A DNA stretch of 64,000 nt from Leptobrachium leishanense. Taxonomy: Eukaryota; Chordata; Amphibia; Anura; Megophryidae. Positions 11,683 to 22,593 of this stretch are shown here, in pieces; the first letter of the stretch is position 1, and every line of letters begins with the position of its first letter. Position numbers and translations under genes: made by a program. Under the pieces are notes generated by a model. The model made no database searches and was not told where the DNA came from. It was given only the letters and a program-made list of their open reading frames with translations. The DNA lies in NCBI GenBank assembly GCA_009667805.1, contig CM019066.1, positions 326,364,690-326,428,689 of the forward strand. The letters are read 5' to 3'.

Positions 11683-11910
11683 ATGTTTAGGGTTGGATTT
11701 TGTGTGACTTTTAGGTTTAGGGTTACTATTTCTGTTTGTTTTCGGGTTATGGTTAGAAATACTTTTAGGGTTAGGGTTACTTTCAAGGTCAAGTGTACCA
11801 ATACTTGTGTTAGGGTTACTTTTATACTATTTCTGTTTGTTTTAGGGTTAGGTTTACTTTTAGGGTTAGAGTTAGGTTACTATTTCTGCTTGTAATACAA
11901 ATTAGGGTTA
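11683..11910. repeat. Degenerate TTAGGGTTA-like tract
   Basis: Interrupted copies of TTAGGGTTA and GGGTTACTTTTAGG alternate with TATTTCTGTTTG. This is not a clean telomeric hexamer array. The same mixture occurs inside the hAT-like element at 47675-48531. The flanks (10085: TAGACATGTGCAC; 11940-12090: TTCAGAATTTCC) resemble that element too, so this tract is probably its internal repeat. Confidence 0.6.
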
Positions 11911-12457
11911 GGGCATTGGACAGGCAATGTAATTTAATCAAATCATCCAAATCCATCGATTACATTCAATTTGTATTCATATTGATTCAGAAACTTTATT
12001 TCAGTTTGGCAACTCAGCGAATCGGAATTCAGATGGTTCAGAATTTCCAAAATCAACAATATTCGGCTGACTCGGAACAGAACAAGATTACTTACTGTAG
12101 ATACTCGAGTATACCGCCAGATTTTGGTGACAAAAAGTTACCTTAAAATTGGAGGGGTCGCGTTATATTCAAGACATATGCATTGCGTGTTAAAAAAAAA
12201 ATAACTTGCCTTGCTCTGGATCCCAAGTCTCCCGGAAGTTCTGGTAGTCACGTGAATGCGGGCTTGCAAACACTTCAGGAACTCCTGGATTCGGGAGAGG
12301 TGGGATCCATCAGAGGGCACGCTCGCTTTAAGCCAATCATTCACCTCGCTCACCTCCACCGGCCATCTAATCGCTAGTAAAGAAGACGGGTGGCCGGCGG
12401 CTTCATACTTAGTAACAACTGCAATCATTCTAGAGCAGAGCACTCTGGCCCGAGGGG

Positions 12458-12585
12458 TGTAACGTTGGGAGTTTCCAGCCCTACCTGTGTGCTTGAGGGC
12501 AGCATGTCTGATGCTGCTCGCTGACCAAAGTCCGGTTTAAATGGAGACAGGCAGGGAGGTGGTTGCAAGAGGCGCGGCTTGAGTG
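12458..12585 (+). repeat. 5' LTR remnant of the gypsy element
   Basis: TGTAACGTTGGGAGTTTCC... ending GGCGCGGCTTGAGTG. It differs from the start of the 3' LTR (13298-13425) at one base (AAAGTCCGG versus AAAGCCCGG). The remaining ~416 bp of this LTR are absent. Confidence 0.9.
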
Positions 12586-13364
12586 CACGTAATAACGCCG
12601 TTAACGAGACCACTGGCCACTCTCCTTTTTCTGCCATCTATGTTTTTTTCCCTCCGGCTCTACCGCTTCAGTTTACTGAACAGGCCATCCCGGCTCTCGA
12701 TGACCATCTCACTCAACTGCAAGAGATTTGGAGACAGATTCGAGAAAATATGGAGCGCAATGTTGCTGTCCAGAAACGCAAGGCTGACAGGCATAGGTTA
12801 CAAGCTCCCTCCTATAACGTGGGGGATATAGTTTGGTTGTCCACTAGGAACGTGAAGTTGCGGGTGCCTTCTATGAAAATGGCACCTCGGTTTATAGGTC
12901 CATATAAGATCATTCGCCGCATTAATCCTGTGGCTTATGCTCTTGCCCTTCCTAAACATCTTCGCATGCACAACGTCTTCCACACCTCCCTACTGAAGCC
13001 ATTGTTGTGTAACAGGTACACGCGGGTCGTTCCTCCTCCTCCACCTATTCAGGTTGATGGTGAATCTGAGTATGAGGTTAGGAGGGTTTTGGATTCTAGG
13101 CTGTGCAGGGGCACTCTGCAGTACTTGGTCGATTGGGTGGGTTATGGTCCAGAGGACCGGTCCTGGATTCCAGCTTCTGACATGTCTGCCTCTAGGTTGG
13201 TCAGGGCGTTCCATGCCTCGCACCCCGATCGCCCTGGTGGTCGTCTTGCCGCTCGTCCTGTTGGTCGTCCGGTGGCCTCCTGTGGAGAGGGGGGTACTGT
13301 AACGTTGGGAGTTTCCAGCCCTACCTGTGTGCTTGAGGGCAGCATGTCTGATGCTGCTCGCTGA
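12586..13364 (+). pseudogene. Ty3/gypsy pol fragment: integrase C-terminus plus chromodomain
   Basis: The open frame reads NNAVNETTGHSPFSAIY, a hallmark of the end of the integrase core, then the alpha-helical stretch around ERNVAVQKRKADRHR, then the GPY/F region (VGDIVWLSTRNVKL...PRFIGPYKIIRRINPVAYAL) and HNVFHTSLLKP. A chromodomain follows (EYEVRRVLDSRLCRGTLQYLVDWVGYGPEDRSWIPASDM). The frame runs through the polypurine tract and stops inside the 3' LTR, as is common in vertebrate chromoviruses. Only the last ~260 residues of a >1000-residue polyprotein remain and there is no natural start codon, so this cannot be functional. In intact elements the chromodomain steers integration through chromatin marks. 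Confidence 0.92.
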
Positions 13365-13841
13365 CCAAAGCCCGGTTTAAATGGAGACAGGCAGGGAGGT
13401 GGTTGCAAGAGGCGCGGCTTGAGTGGGGGCGTGGCCTGGTGAAGGTCTTTAAAACCCTCAGTGTATTCTCAGCAGTTGCCAGATCGTGGTTATCCATACC
13501 TGAGCTCCTTGTACCTGACTGCTATATTGAATTAACCCGTTATTGACCTCTGCTTGTTTCTGACTATTCTGCCTTCTGTTGCCCTAGACCATTTTCTTGT
13601 ACTACGCTACTGCTCTGATATCGACCCGGCTATTCCATTTGACCATTCTGAACTCTGTATTCCTGATTCTGGCTCGGCTGACTACTCCCCGTGTTGTTAA
13701 CCCTATCTGTCTAGCTAGTTTACCTGGCCAATTCTAAGGACCAGACAGTTAGATCTTTCACGGCTACTCTGTTGGTAGCTTCTGGGTTCTGTGGAGTGTG
13801 GGGCGTTAAGTACTGCGTGGTGGGATCTGGGAACCGTGACA
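13298..13841 (+). repeat. 3' LTR of the gypsy element
   Basis: TGTAACGTT to AACCGTGACA, 544 bp, with TG...CA ends, a possible TATA-like CTTTAAAACC near 13446 and a T/C-rich 3' half. It is followed directly by the AGGGG duplication. Confidence 0.9.
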
Positions 13842-14274
13842 AGGGGAAGCCTGACTGTGTTAAAAGAACCTGGAAGGATTTTAATTGTTTACAAGTACAG
13901 TAAAATTTTGTTCCTCACGTTATATTCGAGTCTCGAATATTCTCTCATTTCCATAATAAATCTCTATCCATCGCGCTATATTCGGGTCGCGCTATACTCG
14001 AGTATCTACGGTATTATAGAGTAAGATAATACACAGTCTTATAGTACATCAGCCTGCTTCTTTTAAATGTATCAAGTGATTTTGCAACCATAAAATCACT
14101 GAACAACAACTTAAATACACAACCAACCAACCACAATACCGGTTAATCGCTTCGTGTTACATATACAACTCCTGCGTAAAAGTCGGATATATGACTCTTG
14201 TATGACAGTCAGGAATAGTTGTGAAGGTTTTCGCAAATAACACAGCCAGAAACCACGAAAAGAAAACACACTTA

Positions 14275-14688
14275 GGCTAGGGTCAGACGAGCGCATTCTG
14301 TGCAGACTGTGCGTCCGTGCACAACGGACGTACTTTCTGACTGACGACAATGTAGTGGCCACACAGTCCGTTTTTGTGACTGACTTTTTTTGAAAAACTT
14401 TTTGTCCGTCAAAATGCTGGACGTCAAAAATGCAGTCCGACTTCGTTCCAACACTCACACACAAAGCTATGCGGACGTTGCGGACGTTGCGGACGTGGCA
14501 CACTCCGCACGTCCGTTCTAGCGGTTTTACGTTCTTGTCTAACTTGCGTCTGTTTGCCACGTCCATTGTGCGTCCAAACTTCTGTGCGGACGTACTTCGT
14601 GTGTGGGTCTCTATTGATCATCATTGTATGCTACCACGGACGTTAGAATGTGCGGCAACACGGACACTGCGCTCGTCTGACCCGAGCC
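14275..14688. mobile_element. PIF/Harbinger-like MITE with GGACGT repeats, copy 1
   Basis: GGCTAGGGTCAGACGAGCG mirrors CGCTCGTCTGACCCGAGCC. The left flank is TTA and the right flank ATA; the sister copy at 43214-43645 has exact TTA on both sides. The inside is rich in GCGGACGT/ACGTCCG words (e.g. GCGGACGTTGCGGACGTTGC near 14472). 414 bp, no transposase. Confidence 0.78.
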
Positions 14689-14763
14689 ATAGATGGCGTA
14701 ATACAGTACAAGAGTAGATTGTAGTAATAGGATGGTGATCCAGCACATTCACATGATTTAGAG

Positions 14764-14939
14764 CAGTGTTTCTCAAACCTCTCCTCGGGACCCCAACCAG
14801 GCCAGATTTTGCAGATCACCTTGGGAAATTGCAGACTGAATCTTGCAATAACTGAGCAGCAAATCATATCACCTGCGCTTCAGATATCTGGAAAACCTGG
14901 CCTGTTAGGGGGTCCTGAGGACAGGATTAAGAAACACTG
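14764..14939. mobile_element. hAT MITE (CAGTGTTTC ends), copy 1
   Basis: 176 bp, CAGTGTTTCTCAAACC to AAGAAACACTG, flanked by an exact 8-bp duplication ATTTAGAG (14756-14763 and 14940-14947). The 8-bp duplication and CAG...CTG ends are diagnostic of hAT. Two further copies are at 30422 and 49837. Confidence 0.92.
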
Positions 14940-14947
14940 ATTTAGAG

Positions 14948-16447
14948 CACTTAGCTCTTGATCTTGCACTTGTGGGTTGTTATAACGTCCTACCCATCTG
15001 CCTTAATCCTCCCGATAACAGATCCCGACATTCCTCTGAGTAAAACCAGGGAGAAACCTCTATGGTGTAATATGTACAATTAAAAAAGGTTAGGTGAAAA
15101 ACTACTCACCAATTTCGGGGCTTAAACCAAGCCCAGAGTGACACGCTTACAGGTTGTAGCAGAGCTAGGCACAGCCTCTTGAAAGCTTCCCTGGTTTCCT
15201 CCGACCAATCCTGGACTTTTTCAACTGGGTTTAAGATTGCGCATGGAGAGGTTATGGTGGAGACCAGCATCGTCTCAGGGGAGCTTCCTATACTGTATAT
15301 CATCCAGCTGGTATTAGAAATGGAAAAGATGAAGCATGTAGATATATTCCAAGGTAAAAATCCCAGATTTACTATAAAAAACTAGTAGCAGATAAAACAA
15401 CAGTAAAATAACAAAGTGTGTGCCGCCCTCCTGGAAGTGCCTGAACCGCTTCTTTCTTGTCTGGATTATTTGAGAAGTTGGTAACTCCAGGTTCCACTGC
15501 GCAACCTGGTGGGGTATTGTATTTCACTGCTTGCTTTTTGTCAATCTACTGTATGTGCAGGGCTAGTCTCCTTTCTATGTTTCATCTCATCATATACTGC
15601 TTTATAGAGTTTCATACAATCCCACAGCTCTTGAATGGCAAACATCGCCGTGCATCGCATCAAAAAATTTAAAATCCACTCTCCTGTTCTCAGGATTTAG
15701 ATCTTGGGTACATTTTACATTTAAATTTCCGACAATAAAAGTGGTAAAAAAAATGACTGTCCCATGTACTGACAGAGACAAAATTGAGAATGGTCGATGC
15801 TGTTTATTACCATGTATTACATTATAATGGTACAATCTTGATTTGGACGGTGTTAGAAACCAGCTGCAGGGCCTCAGTATACTTAGAATAATTGTTGGTA
15901 CGTGCATTTTTCCCAGAGAATTTGTTTCTCTATATGTTATCTTTCTGAGCATTATAGCACTTTCTGGAAATCATACACGATAACATATTGCGTTAAAAAG
16001 TTATCACGTTACAATATGCTGCTATTTTAACATCTGCTGGCGTTTGGTGCCTGGCGGAAAATGAAGAGCACATGTGTTGTGCACGTTAAAAGGCTACGTG
16101 CGTTATGAGCATATGTGACATCATTTGCTTCTATTGCAAAGACATGATCAAGTCCACCCCCATATTCCACAGCACAGGAACTGTTTGATAGCATAAATAT
16201 TCACAAATAAAACACAAATAATCCCACAGAAGGAAGAAATGGAGCAGATGTGCTTATTTCCATGTTAAAAACAGTAATTGGTTTACATGTCTGGCTGTGT
16301 CTATGCCTCCTCTTTTGACAATAAGTGTTGGTCTAATTCCAGCCAAGCCGGTAGTAGGGCGCTGCAAATGCCCAAAAAATGTCTTGAGCTGCTGATTATT
16401 ACCTATCACCATCTACCTTTTTCATCAATCTTTACCCAATCAATTAA
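14948..16447. other. No gene seen
   Basis: Mixed sequence with several short ORFs (60-116 codons) of no recognisable family. Around 15960-16130 the words GCGTTAAAAAGTTA and GTTAAAAGGCTACGTGCG resemble the CpG-rich PIF-like elements but no termini are visible. Confidence 0.5.
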
Positions 16448-16912
16448 TTAACCCCCTTCACTTCCAAGATCAACTAAACTCAATCTGCGAGGCACCTCCT
16501 GGTGCCCTATTATTGAGTATAGACACTATAGTGTTCCGCAGGAGCAATGTAAAGGAATTTTGATCCTTTATTTGCATTTGGGCTCCAGAATATGCCGTCA
16601 ACGTTTTAGCACAGTGGTCATGATACCAGAGCTACTAACACTTTTTAAAAAATATGGAAATGTGTCTTACTAACATTTCCCCTGCAAGGAGCCCAGAACT
16701 ACAGTACTACTCATTGCCCTTCTTCTCTGCTCTGGTCTTCAACCCGGCCACATCATCTGCCTTCCAAATAGGTTATAGCAGTAAGGAATACATCGGGAAT
16801 ATTCCCAAATATTACTTACTGTAAAAGTCAATTGCCATTAAATTTTTTCCCCTAAAAACAGCGGTACCATACAGTGATTTTCTGGATAATCCCTTAGTAG
16901 TGAAGCAGTTAA
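16448..16912 (-). mobile_element. TTAA-flanked family B element
   Basis: TTAACCCCCTTCACTTCC at the left and TTAGTAGTGAAGCAGTTAA at the right form inverted ends that include TTAA. Internal blocks (GAGGCACCTCCTGGTGCC, GGAGCAATGTAAAGG, GGGCTCCAGAATATGCC) match the copy at 62714-63165. 465 bp, no ORF. Confidence 0.75.
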
Positions 16913-17141
16913 CAAGCATAGTTTAAGGGTAAATCCAATGGGGGGGGCAAACTTAATTTGAGTTTTCACATTATAAATTCACCTTACGTTTTTTAAATTG
17001 TCAAACACCCTATGTAACATACAGTATGTAATTCATAAGTCAAATGCTTAACATTTGATAATTTCTTAAGCAAAAAGCAATGCATATATTTTTATCTAAT
17101 ACAGGCAGTTGCTCTTAGGATCAGACAGACTGAAATATACT

Positions 17142-17882
17142 GGGCTCCATTACATTCTCTGCGTAAAAAAGCCCGCGCAGCGCAATTTTTTTTGCACGCA
17201 GTGTTAAACGTTAACACATGTAAATTAACGCTGGTATTACAATCCGAGCGCATTTTTTCATCCGTCATAAAATAACGCGCGTAAAAAAAACCGCGCAAGA
17301 ATGCACGCAAATTAACGCTGCGCGCAGAAATCGGTGGGCGGACTGTTTTTTCACGCGATTCAGCCAATCAGAATTAAGAACCACAATTGTCTCCCGTTCA
17401 GTTTTTGCGCCTGTCAAAATCAATCTGAGTATGTATGCTGCAGCAATAATAAAAACACACACAACCTCTCTATTTTATTGTTTGGGTATGTGTAGAATGT
17501 GTAACTGTACTTTGCTGTATTTTTTTTTTCGGGCTGGTGTATTTGGTTTCGGCCAGGACGTTCAGATTTGCCGTTACCAACAGCTTTAAAAGACGTTAAA
17601 ATTATGCGCGCAAACGTTGTCCGTTAAAATTTGCGCATAGATTGTAATATCATCTGCGTACCAGCGCACAAACGCATTTGCGCTCACATGTTAAGTATAG
17701 GACACGCAAAGTACATTACGCTCGCAAAGGGTTCGCGCATTAACGGTAGACGTTAACGCACATTTTTTGCGCGGACATTGTAATACGACGTTCTGCGTGA
17801 AGCGTTTTGCCCCTCGCGTTAATGCATTTTTGCGCACGCGCAAAATTGTACGCGAAGAGTGTAATAGTGCCAACACTGTATT
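17142..17882 (+). mobile_element. PIF/Harbinger-like CpG-rich element, fuller copy
   Basis: Left end GGGCTCCATTACATTCTCTG. The right end, GAGTGTAATAGTGCC, is its degenerate inverse. Body words such as GCGCGCAAACG, CAGCCAATCAGAATTAAG and TTTTGCCCCTCGCGTTAATG are shared with 8335-9080. About 740 bp, with unusually many GCGC and TTAACG words. No clean 3-bp duplication; the assignment rests on the GGGC...ATTACA ends. Confidence 0.7.
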
Positions 17883-18573
17883 TAAATTTTTATATATTCA
17901 GACAAAATAGCACCCTGTCAGATATTAAAAAGCCTGTCTTCAGCTTTATGAATTGCTTTTTTATGTATTACATATATTTATCCTTACTTAATAATCTTTT
18001 TTCCTTTTGATTGGACCAAAGCAACCTTTGGTTTTAATTGGAAAACATTAATTTCCATCTGCAATCAATTTCGCTTTCCAGGAGATAAAATATAATCGAG
18101 AGAAAGATTGTGTGTAAAAAAAAGGTACCTAAACTTTTAAATGACATAACAGAACTGAGAATTAACTTATAAACAGTAATCATTTCTGACATGGCAAAAG
18201 AGAAAAGAAAGTAATGTTTGAATGACATTTGAAAATGCCTGTAACCGATTACATAGTGACTTAAGCAAAATTGTTTAATAGAGCGACATAATTGGTCATA
18301 AATCATAACCACATTTAAGTTACATTAATGGTTCAATGTGGAGAAAAGCATTTATCTCATCACACCATCAAAATATATATATTTTTTATAAATGCACAGT
18401 ACCCTGTCCACCAGTCTTCCTTAAATGTGTTAAGAGGGGACCCAGGGAGTAAGGCATTGAAACTGGCATTGAAACTGTTAAACTGTCGTTGTTTTTTATT
18501 CAAATTTTTTTAAAGAGCTATGGATTTAGACAGTCTGAAAGCATCTTGCAGTTTTATCATTCACAAACACCAA
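17883..18573. other. No gene seen
   Basis: A/T-rich; ORFs of 61-92 codons without domains. Confidence 0.5.
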
Positions 18574-19279
18574 GGGCCTGATCACAAGTAGAACGTTAAA
18601 TGCAAGACGCAAGTGGAAAAAAATAATTCTTCTGCCATTTTCCATTTGCGGTTCGCCTTTAATGTCCGTATTACGACCAAGACACTTTGCCAGCAGCTCG
18701 AGTCCTAATACATCTGAGCTGCAACTTGATAACACTAGCAGTGCTGAGCATGGCTGGTGTTATCTGCTCCAGTAATCCATAGGACTCCATGGAGACAAAA
18801 ATATCTCACACGAGCTCTGCAAGATTTCGCACGATTGAGTTCTGGCCAGGACGGTGGAGAGATATGCGGAGGAACACTGGAAATTATTTACTCCCAGTGT
18901 TCCTCCACTGCCCGCAGAGTGAGGAAGCGGTGGATCGCACCACTCTCGCACAAAGGGATCTGTGGCGAGTATGAGACTTTTTGTTGGGTTTAGATTTGTG
19001 TGTTATGTGACTGTGCAGAAGCGCCATCATTTCACATTAGAGTCTGAAAAACGTTGCTCACGATGAATAACATCAGACACAGGTCAAGGTTGAGCTGGTT
19101 GGAATAGATCATTCTCCATCTGCTGGGGCCACATTAACGCCTCTCGTACAAAGTATAGGAGACGTTAATGTATAGTAACCTGGCGCAACTTCCTGGGGCA
19201 AGTTTCTCTTGCGTCTTGGATGGAATAGAATTAATTAAAATTAAGCAAAGCGCTCGAGCCATTACGTTGTACGGCTCTA
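18574..19279. mobile_element. PIF-like repeat, GGGCCTGATCACA family, copy 1
   Basis: Co-linear with 56260-56938: CATTTTCCATTTGCGGTT, AGCAGCTCGAGTC, ATAGGACTCCATGGAGA, GGTGGAGAGATATGCGGAGG, a short palindrome AACACTGG...CCAGTGTT, and GTACAAAGTATAGGAGACGT. Ends are GGGCCTGATCACA and ACGTTGTACGGCTC, degenerate inverses. The pair shows a ~700 bp family without coding capacity. Confidence 0.7.
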
Positions 19280-19569
19280 GTGTGCTGTGCTCTGCGTCCA
19301 GGTTGAGATCTGGCCCCAGGTCTGGGTTGGAAACAGGAAACTGGCTAGGGAAAGGGATATCAAGTGACGATGATTAGGATTGGAAAAGGCCTGGTCTAGG
19401 GCATAGTGATACCCTGTGTTCTGGAATTTATTGTATTCACTTCTGTTGGGAATAAACCATTGGTCTAGAATCCTCAATAATCTGAATATTATGATGGAGT
19501 TGCCATGATTAATAAATATAGGTGGATGAAGAAAAGAGGGAAACAAGCCCTTTGAAATAAACTAAGGTG

Positions 19570-20795
19570 TTAACCCTTTCGCTGCTGAGGCTTTTCCCGC
19601 CCCTATGCTGAGGTCATTTTTACCTGTTTTGCGCATCATGTTTAAACGTGTTTTGAAGGCTTATTTTAGTATATGACCCAGACATATTATATATCGTTCT
19701 TTCCGTCAGACTCGGTAGATTCATAATATGTCATTATTATATGTATACGTTATGTCATGTCTGTATATTATAACAAAAAATGCAATAAAATATGTATTTT
19801 CAATAATTTACAATGTGTAAAGTGTTTTTTTCCACATTTTAACATGCGAGCAATTGCGGTTATATTTTGTATGGGGTGCGCCTGTTAAAAAAATTAGAGA
19901 TGGGGTCTCATTACATTTTTTTTTGGGGAAAATGACACTATTTTTAACAAACGCACCGCATACAAAAATCGTTAGTGCAGCATCATTGTTCACATTATAA
20001 TTGAAATGGGAACAATATTGCTGCATTAACAAACCAAAAAAAAAAAAAAAAAAGTGTTTAATTTTTTTTTCAAATTTTTTTTATTTTTATTTTTCATTTT
20101 TTACAACATTTTTCACTGTAGTGTTTGGTATCGTTGGAACGGCCATGCTCTGGCCGATCCAACCATACCAAAATTTAACCCCTAGCTGCCACGGATCGGG
20201 AGATAGGGAGTTCATTGGAACTCCCTATCTCCACAGTTGGTGGCAGTTAGGGGTTAACGCTAGGACTGGCGTCATCGTGCTACGCACGATGACGCCAGTC
20301 CTCTGGGAGAGTTCCCGGAGGCTTGGCCGACATCCAAGATGTCGGCCAGCTCCGGGAAAGGATCGCGAACCGGCGCTTTTCAGCGCCGATCCGCGATCCA
20401 GCTCCCCAGGGGTTAATGCCAGGCATCATTTGGAAGGGCAGGCTGTGCCCTTCCAAATGATGCCTGGGTTAACCCCCTGTGCGCCGCCGATCAGGAGGGA
20501 GAGAGGTCCGAAGGACCTCCCCCCCCTCCCTTTCAGGCGCCTCCTCCGCACATGCGGGGGGGGGGCGCCTGAATTAGGTGTCATCGCGCCCCCGCGATGA
20601 CACCTAATTCTGGCGGCTGCTGGTCCGGATGCCGGGCTGACATCCAGGATGTCAGCCCGCACCGGAGGGGCCAGCGATTGGCCGGAACCCGGCCGAACGC
20701 TGACCCCAATGTGAGGACGCGCTCAGCGCGTCCTCAGCACACCAGCGGGACTGCTGAGGACGCGCTGAGCGCGTCCTCAGCAGCGAAGTGGTTAA
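19570..20795. mobile_element. TTAA-flanked element, CTGCTGAGG family, long copy
   Basis: TTAACCCTTTCGCTGCTGAGG-like left end and CCTCAGCAGCGAAGTGGTTAA right end, inverted including TTAA. The right half is an array of GC-rich hairpins: CTGGCGTCATCGTGC/GCACGATGACGCCAG, ATCATTTGGAAGGGC/GCCCTTCCAAATGAT, GGTGTCATCGCG/CGCGATGACACC, CTGACATCCAGGATGTCAG and repeated GACGCGCTGAGCGCGTC. The 199-codon ORF at 20001-20600 crosses these and is not a gene. Confidence 0.75.
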
Positions 20796-21690
20796 ACAGA
20801 ATTCATAACTCACCATAAAATCGAATGTGTCACTTGTCTTGCATCACGACCATGGCCGGTTTAAGATCTTAATGGGCCTTGAGCAGAAGGTTTTGTTGGG
20901 CCTATTTTGGGATTTTTGCGAAATGAAAACATGTTTTATTTTATAAAACCGGGCAGATGGTGATATACAGCTGGACAGACAAACATATATAACTTGACAG
21001 ATAGGGTTATATAACCGGGCAGACAATTATATGTAAAACCAGGCAGACATAAAGCGATCTAGATTCTTAGGTTGGCAGATATGTGGCTGTGTAGATATAT
21101 AGGTGGGAAGATATATGGATGTGTAGATATATAGACTGGCAGATATATAGCAGGTATATAGCTAAGTGCAGCCGCTCCAAGCTCAAGCATCACAGCTGTT
21201 GGCTGTGAGAGGAGCAGAGACTGAGTTAAAGATGGAGGTAGCAACACTTTGCTATGATCTTAGCAGAGGCGTACTTAAGGTTATTGGCACCTCTGGCAGA
21301 TACTCCCTTTTGCACCCCAACACACCCCCCAACCGAGCAAAAAAGCAAAAAAAAAGTGGTTCAATGATCCACCTCAATGATGAGGTGAAAGAATTTTAGT
21401 TTTAAGAAAAACACAAATATCTGGAATAAAATAACAAATAGCTTAAATAAAGCCAATAAGGCGTGTAATGGCCCTGAAGGGTGTTTCACTAACAGAGGCA
21501 ATCTCAAGGTCCTTTAAGACAGTCTCTATTAGAAAGAGACCCCTCCAGGCCCCATTAGAGACTACAATACTGTAGCGTAATGGTTCCTGGAGTGGAGTCT
21601 CACTAACAGAGGCACTCTGCTATGTAAAATAAATATAATACTAATTTATAAAATAACAAGTCAACTTTTTTTCCACATCCCTAGCTTTAT

Positions 21691-21985
21691 GCCTCCATAT
21701 GTGGCTGGCAGGGGATGAAAGGAGCTGGAGAGAGGGTGGGAGCATGCCTAGCTCTCTGCCACCCTGTGTGGATGCCAAGGGGTTCAGAGGAGCTTAGGAG
21801 AGGGTAGGAGCATCCCTAGCTCTTTGCCACCATATGTGGTTGGCAAGGGGTGCTGAGGAGCTGTGGAGATGGTGGGAACATCACTAGTGGTCTTCCTCCC
21901 TGTGTGGCTGGCAAGGGGTGCAGATGAGCTGGGGAGAAGTTGAAAGCATCTCTACCTCCATGCCTCCCTCCCTATGTGACCCAGC
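21691..21985. repeat. ~68-bp tandem repeat, about 4 units
   Basis: Units starting near 21691, 21758, 21826, 21893 and 21962 share CCTNTGTGGNTGGCAAGGGG, then GGAGCTGNGGAGANGGTGGG, then CATCCCTAGCTCT. Units are 70-85% alike by eye. Confidence 0.7.
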
Positions 21986-22079
21986 TGGTTGCGGAGGGAG
22001 AGAATGTGGGTGTCACATCAGTTTCAGAGACCCATTATTGACAGTGCTGAGTTCGGCCAATTCACCCATCATATGAGCA

Positions 22080-22194
22080 GCTCAGCAGGACATGATGATG
22101 TGGGTCCTGCATTCTTATATGCTTTTGATGGATCCCATCAAAAGCATATAACACTGTCAGAATGCAGGTCCCACCTTATCATGTCTTGCTGAGC
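22080..22194. repeat. Long hairpin
   Basis: GCTCAGCAGGACATGATGA... pairs with ...TATCATGTCTTGCTGAGC. An inner perfect stem TATATGCTTTTGATGG (22117) pairs with CCATCAAAAGCATATA. The stem totals about 50 bp with a very small loop. Confidence 0.8.
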
Positions 22195-22593
22195 CAGCCA
22201 TATGCACCCCTCTACCAGGCTGTCTCCCGCGGCAGTCCGCCACCCGGCCACCCCTTCTTGCGCTAGTGGATCTTGGGTGCTTTTTCCACAATACTTGATT
22301 GAAGTTAATTGTCACTCCATCTCCAATGTTAAGTTGGCTTAGAGAATTGTACTTGAAAGGGATTTTGACCTAAAAACTGAAATTTACCTTTTGTTCACAG
22401 CATTTTATGTTTATTATCAAAAATTATACCAATAATGTCATGAGAACTATCATGGGCATGAAATGAGAATGATTGTATAGGAAATAAAAAAGTGATGGAT
22501 CCGTAATATTTAATTTAAGCAGAGAGAGAGCGAGCGAGAGTAGCAAACATTGAGGATAGGTAAAGATAATACTGGTCTGCAAATCGTGTGGTA

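Larger units (their letters stand above)
12458..13841 (+). mobile_element. Ty3/gypsy chromovirus, internally deleted
   Basis: Flanked by an exact 5-bp duplication AGGGG (12453-12457 and 13842-13846). It consists of the first 128 bp of the LTR, a direct jump into the integrase C-terminus, a purine-rich tract (GTGGAGAGGGGGGTAC) and a complete 3' LTR. Primer-binding site, gag, protease, RT, RNase H and integrase core are all missing. The intact duplication shows that the deletion happened after, or without disturbing, integration. Confidence 0.92.
12095..14011. mobile_element. TA-flanked terminal-inverted-repeat element (Tc/mariner-like), split by a gypsy insertion
   Basis: TA then CTGTAGATACTCGAGTAT (12095-12112) mirrors ATACTCGAGTATCTACGG then TA (13994-14013). 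The inner parts of the arms also pair loosely (GTCGCGTTATATTC near 12158; ATATTCGGGTCGCGC near 13978). Without the gypsy insertion and one target duplication it would be 528 bp. The TA duplication suggests the Tc1/mariner/pogo group; that is an inference, as no transposase is present. A 101-codon minus-strand ORF at 12443-12138 could not be assigned. Confidence 0.7.
20851..22240. mobile_element. hAT-like fragments (CATGGCCGG / CAGAGGCGTACTTAAGG)
   Basis: CATGGCCGGTTTAAGATC at 20851 resembles the inverted right end of the hAT at 34004-35598. CAGAGGCGTACTTAAGG near 21265 looks like another hAT terminus. Between them are degenerate CAGATA/GGCAGAT repeats (20945-21150). No partner ends or 8-bp duplications were found, so boundaries are guesses. 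Confidence 0.35.

Noticed and set aside
20001..20600. 199-codon ORF as a gene
   Set aside because: Starts in a poly-A/poly-T tract and then crosses a series of perfect hairpins in a TTAA element; no homology signal.
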